A DNA stretch of 64,000 bases from DAOUKH01 sp965261455 (GTDB lineage Bacteria; Chloroflexota; Dehalococcoidia; SHYB01), in contig OZ253453.1 in NCBI GenBank assembly GCA_965261455.1, forward strand, positions 1,860,001-1,924,000, given 5' to 3'. Below the pieces are notes generated by a model. It did not search any database. It was not told the DNA's origin and saw nothing but the letters and a program-made list of their open reading frames with translations. The translations under genes were made by a program, and so were the position numbers. Numbering within the stretch: position 1 is the stretch's first letter; every line of letters begins with the position of its first letter. Shown piece after piece: positions 61,547 through 64,000 of the stretch.

Positions 61547-63205
61547 ATGCCGCGTCTGACCGGAAAGTACATCTTGATGGAGATGCTCCGGGCCGAGGGC
61601 GTCACCTGCATGTTCGGCAATCCCGGCACCACCGAGACGCCTCTCATGGACGCGCTTCAGGACTACCCGGACATCCACTACTACTTGGGCCTCCAGGAGG
61701 CCGTCGCCGTGGGCATGGCGGACGGCTACGCCCGCGCTACCCGGCGCCCCGCCTTCGTGAACGTCCACATCGCCGGCGGGCTGGCCAACGCCCTCAGCAT
61801 GCTCTACGACTCCGCCCGCGGCGGCACGCCCCTTGTGATGACCGCCGGGCAGACCCACACCTACATGAACGTGCAGGAGCCGGCTCTCTCCGGCGACCTC
61901 GTTGAAATGGCCCGCCAGTACACCAAGTGGTCGCTGGAGGTGAACCACGCGAGCAATCTCGCCGAGGTGGTCCGACGGGCGTTCAAGGTGGCCCGCACGC
62001 CTCCCACCGGTCCCGTCTTTATCTCGCTTCCCTGGAACGTGCTGGATGAGGAAGCGGACGCCGACATCGTCCCGTCGAGCGAGGGCTACTTCCGAATTCG
62101 CCCCGACGTCGCGGCGCTGGACAAAGCCGCCTCGACGCTGGCGGACGCCGCCCGCCCCATCATGCTCGTCGGCGACCGGGTGGCATGGTCGGACGGCGTC
62201 GACGAGGCGGTGCGGCTCGCCGAACTGATGGGGCTGCGGGTCTACACCGCGCCCCAGAACGCCGAGATGAACTTCCCCACCGACCATCCGCAGTTCCTGG
62301 GCGCACTCGACCTGCGCATCGCCGCCAACCATACCGTCATCGAGCAGGCCGACACCATCCTGGCCGTCGGCACGCACGTCTTTCGCAGCTACCTCGACTC
62401 GGAGATCGTCGAACGCCTCAAGCCCCGTCTCGTGCACCTCGACTCGACGCCCTACGAGATTGAGCGGACGTTCCCTGTCGAAGCCGGCCTTTTGGGAGAC
62501 CCCAAGACGGGCATGGCCGAGCTGGCCGCGGTGCTGAACGAGCGGCTGGACGCCTACCAGCGGGAGACCGCGAAGACCCGCGCCGCCGAGATCGGGGAGG
62601 AGAAGCGCCGCCAGGTCGCGGCGCGGCAGTCGCAGGGCCGGGACCAATGGGACAACATCCCCATGCCCGCCGGCAGGTTGATGAAGGAGATCGCCGACGC
62701 GCTGCCGTCCGGTGCCATCATCATCGACGAAGCGGTCACGTCGCGGCCCGCCCTACAGGCCTGGCTGAACTTCAGACACCGTGACGACTTCCACGGCATC
62801 CTCGGCGGGGCGTTGGGCTGGGCCATGGGAGGCGCGCTCGGCGTGCAGCTCGCCGAGCCCGACCGCAAAGTCGTTGCGCTCATCGGCGACGGCTCCGCCA
62901 TGTACTCCGTGCAGGCCCTGTGGACGGCGGCGCGCTACAACCTTCCTGTCACCTACGTGATCTGTAACAACCGCAGCTACAAGATTCTCAAGAACGCCAT
63001 GGACAGTTACCTGGGCAACAGCGGCAGAGCCAGCGACTACATCGGAATGAACTTCCACGACAACCCGCTGCGATACGGGCCGATCGCGGAAGGTTTCGGC
63101 ATTATGAGCACGGAAGTCGAAGACCCGAGCGACCTGCAAGCAGCTCTCGGCAAGGCCTTTCGTCACCCAGGCCCGTCGTTGGTAGATGTGCGAATCGCAG
63201 GCTAG
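61547..63205 (+). CDS. Thiamine-diphosphate enzyme, benzoylformate decarboxylase-like
   Basis: A 552-residue ThDP-dependent enzyme with the usual three domains. The N-terminal PYR domain has FGNPGTTETPLMDAL, the cofactor glutamate in LQEAVAVGMADGYARAT and NVHIAGG. The ThDP motif is GDGSAMYSVQALWTAA...NN. It most resembles benzoylformate decarboxylase: the NxHxAGG histidine (His70 equivalent) is kept, Ser26 is replaced by Thr, and the His281-type residue is not evident. It is probably a 2-oxoacid decarboxylase or carboligase. Being last in the dehydrogenase/dehydratase cluster, it would act on the 2-oxoacid formed there. Confidence 0.88.
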   Translation: MPRLTGKYILMEMLRAEGVTCMFGNPGTTETPLMDALQDYPDIHYYLGLQEAVAVGMADGYARATRRPAFVNVHIAGGLANALSMLYDSARGGTPLVMTAGQTHTYMNVQEPALSGDLVEMARQYTKWSLEVNHASNLAEVVRRAFKVARTPPTGPVFISLPWNVLDEEADADIVPSSEGYFRIRPDVAALDKAASTLADAARPIMLVGDRVAWSDGVDEAVRLAELMGLRVYTAPQNAEMNFPTDHPQFLGALDLRIAANHTVIEQADTILAVGTHVFRSYLDSEIVERLKPRLVHLDSTPYEIERTFPVEAGLLGDPKTGMAELAAVLNERLDAYQRETAKTRAAEIGEEKRRQVAARQSQGRDQWDNIPMPAGRLMKEIADALPSGAIIIDEAVTSRPALQAWLNFRHRDDFHGILGGALGWAMGGALGVQLAEPDRKVVALIGDGSAMYSVQALWTAARYNLPVTYVICNNRSYKILKNAMDSYLGNSGRASDYIGMNFHDNPLRYGPIAEGFGIMSTEVEDPSDLQAALGKAFRHPGPSLVDVRIAG

Positions 63206-63400
63206 TTGGGGCGCTAACCTCCGGACTCAACCCTTCCGAATGGTTCTTCAGTCTCGTACGGATCCGATCTGAGTCGCAGTCTACTATGGCGCACAATTCA
63301 GGGGGTTCGGCTAGTTCATGCCCATTTCAAGTTCAACATACGTAGTCGACCCAACGCTTCGCTAGGTGTCATTCACTAACAGTTGTAACACGGTACCGCC
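63206..63400. other. Short intergenic stretch, nothing recognised
   Basis: About 200 AT-richer bases after the decarboxylase gene, with no gene or clear hairpin. The lower GC content than in the neighbouring genes suggests non-coding DNA. Confidence 0.5.
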
Positions 63401-63401
63401 A

Positions 63402-63863
63402 TCAAGCGGCCTTCCGCTCCACAGGTTGTGTTATTCCCCCCGAGTTCACCTTGGCGGAATCGTAGACCGCCACGAGCACGGTCGCGTCTTGTAGAGGCGT
63501 GGTCGGGGTGCGCGTCGAACCGACGGTTGCTGCGATGACCACCAGTGTTGGTGTGGGTATGGGCGACGGCGTTGGAATCAATGTCGGGGCTGCAATCACG
63601 GCGTTGGTTTGGCTTCCGGCATCAATGTGGTCATTGACATCGGTGTGCGGGAGTCGAAGGTTCTCAGTGCGACCACGCTCTCTCAGATCGGACAGATGCG
63701 CCTGTCCGTTGATTTCTTCCGAGCAACACCAGGTTGGAAGGGCTGGCAAGTTCAGCGGGGATAGACCCCGGCACTTCGCTTCCTTGAAGGTGCAGCTTCT
63801 CTGGGTTGGCCAGTCGCGCGTCAGTTGGCTGTAGCCAAGGGCAACGAAGAGGCACCAGCCCAC
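63402..63863 (-). pseudogene. Decayed leucine-rich-repeat protein remnant
   Basis: On the minus strand one frame (63855-63664) reads LANPEKLHLQGSEVPGSIP, a degraded plant-type LRR, followed by AELASPSNLVLLGRNQ. A second frame (within 63863-63402) then reads a Thr/Pro linker (TLIPTPSPIPTPTL) and DATVLVAVYDSAKVNSGG, matching the ALVALY cap that opens each LRR module of the lipoprotein at 28041-29540. The order LRR, then T/P linker, then cap suggests the join of two LRR proteins or modules. No single intact frame exists. Confidence 0.65.
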
Positions 63864-63938
63864 TCCAGACTACGCGGTAAGGGACTCAGGTCAGAGCACT
63901 CTCCGCGACCGATGGTCGGCGCTACCCCGCTTGTCCTC

Positions 63939-63984
63939 CGACAACCGGGCGCTGTCTACCATCAAGTCAGGCCGAGTGGTGGGC
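63939..63984 (+). repeat. Dispersed palindromic repeat, copy D (left half)
   Basis: Only the left arm is present: ctgtctaccatcaagt at 63952-63967, preceded by acaaccgggcg and followed by caggccgagtggtgggc. The right arm is replaced by sequence matching the end of a tRNA gene. The shared piece gtggtgggc belongs to both the repeat core and the tRNA 3' end. Confidence 0.65.
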
Positions 63985-64000
63985 GGTACTGGATTCGAAC
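63977..64000 (-). tRNA. 3' end of a tRNA gene (runs off the window)
   Basis: Read on the minus strand, the last 24 bases give the T-loop TTCGAAT, the T-stem 3' strand CCAGT, acceptor strand ACCGCCC, discriminator A and an encoded CCA (63979-63977). This matches the 3' third of a tRNA. The anticodon and 5' half lie beyond 64000, so the amino acid cannot be named. Chance similarity to the repeat core is the alternative. Confidence 0.6.

Noticed and set aside
61304..62647. 447-codon minus-strand open frame
   Set aside because: Antisense to the thiamine-diphosphate enzyme and the small dehydratase subunit, both with clear motifs.

Overview
The window is GC-rich bacterial DNA dominated by catabolic enzyme families: Rieske oxygenases, flavin-dependent luciferase-like monooxygenases (LLM), amidohydrolases, CoxL-type molybdenum hydroxylases, MmgE/PrpD proteins and dipeptide-type ABC importers. 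It also carries a large transglutaminase/MoxR/DUF58 membrane cluster. No rRNA or ribosomal protein gene is present. The mix of several LLM oxidoreductases, duplicated Rieske oxygenases, paired CoxL/M/S/G sets, MmgE/PrpD pairs and a leucine-rich-repeat lipoprotein resembles heterotrophic Chloroflexota of the SAR202 type. That placement is inference from gene content only.

Layout. (1) 1-11029: a first degradation module with a substrate-binding protein, two paralogous Rieske oxygenases, a VOC dioxygenase-like protein, an alpha/beta hydrolase, an amidohydrolase, a permease pair without ATPases, a dienelactone hydrolase, a DUF6295 protein and a deleted, frameshifted amidohydrolase copy. (2) 11070-13041: two LLM oxidoreductases on opposite strands. 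(3) 13769-28040: a one-direction cluster of a giant membrane protein with three transglutaminase-like modules, a polytopic membrane protein, a MoxR ATPase, a DUF58 protein and a small membrane protein. It meets a leucine-rich-repeat lipoprotein tail to tail. (4) 30015-32841: an NmrA/NDUFA9-like protein, a truncated substrate-binding protein and mostly non-coding DNA. (5) 32842-56207: a second degradation island with a hydrolase, two cupins, a fumarate-reductase-like flavoprotein, two MmgE/PrpD proteins, an amidohydrolase, an amidase with a small AtzG/GatC-like partner, a permease pair, two convergent molybdenum-hydroxylase sets, two PuuE-like deacetylases and two LLM oxidoreductases. (6) 56472-63205: a substrate-binding lipoprotein, then isopropylmalate-dehydrogenase-like, aconitase-like large and small subunit, and thiamine-diphosphate decarboxylase-like genes. 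(7) 63206-64000: decayed LRR sequence, a palindromic repeat and the 3' end of a tRNA gene.

How the genes may work together. Region 5 contains hydroxylation (molybdenum hydroxylases), C-N or ring hydrolysis (PuuE-like deacetylases, amidase, amidohydrolase), flavin oxidation and uptake, which suggests breakdown of nitrogen heterocycles or cyclic amides. Region 1 looks like oxygenase-based attack on an aromatic or alicyclic compound. The cluster in region 3 is the best candidate for an under-described system: a MoxR/DUF58 chaperone pair with a membrane-anchored triple transglutaminase in which only one module keeps the catalytic cysteine. A dispersed palindromic repeat, found in four copies, sits in the four large non-coding gaps that separate these modules.
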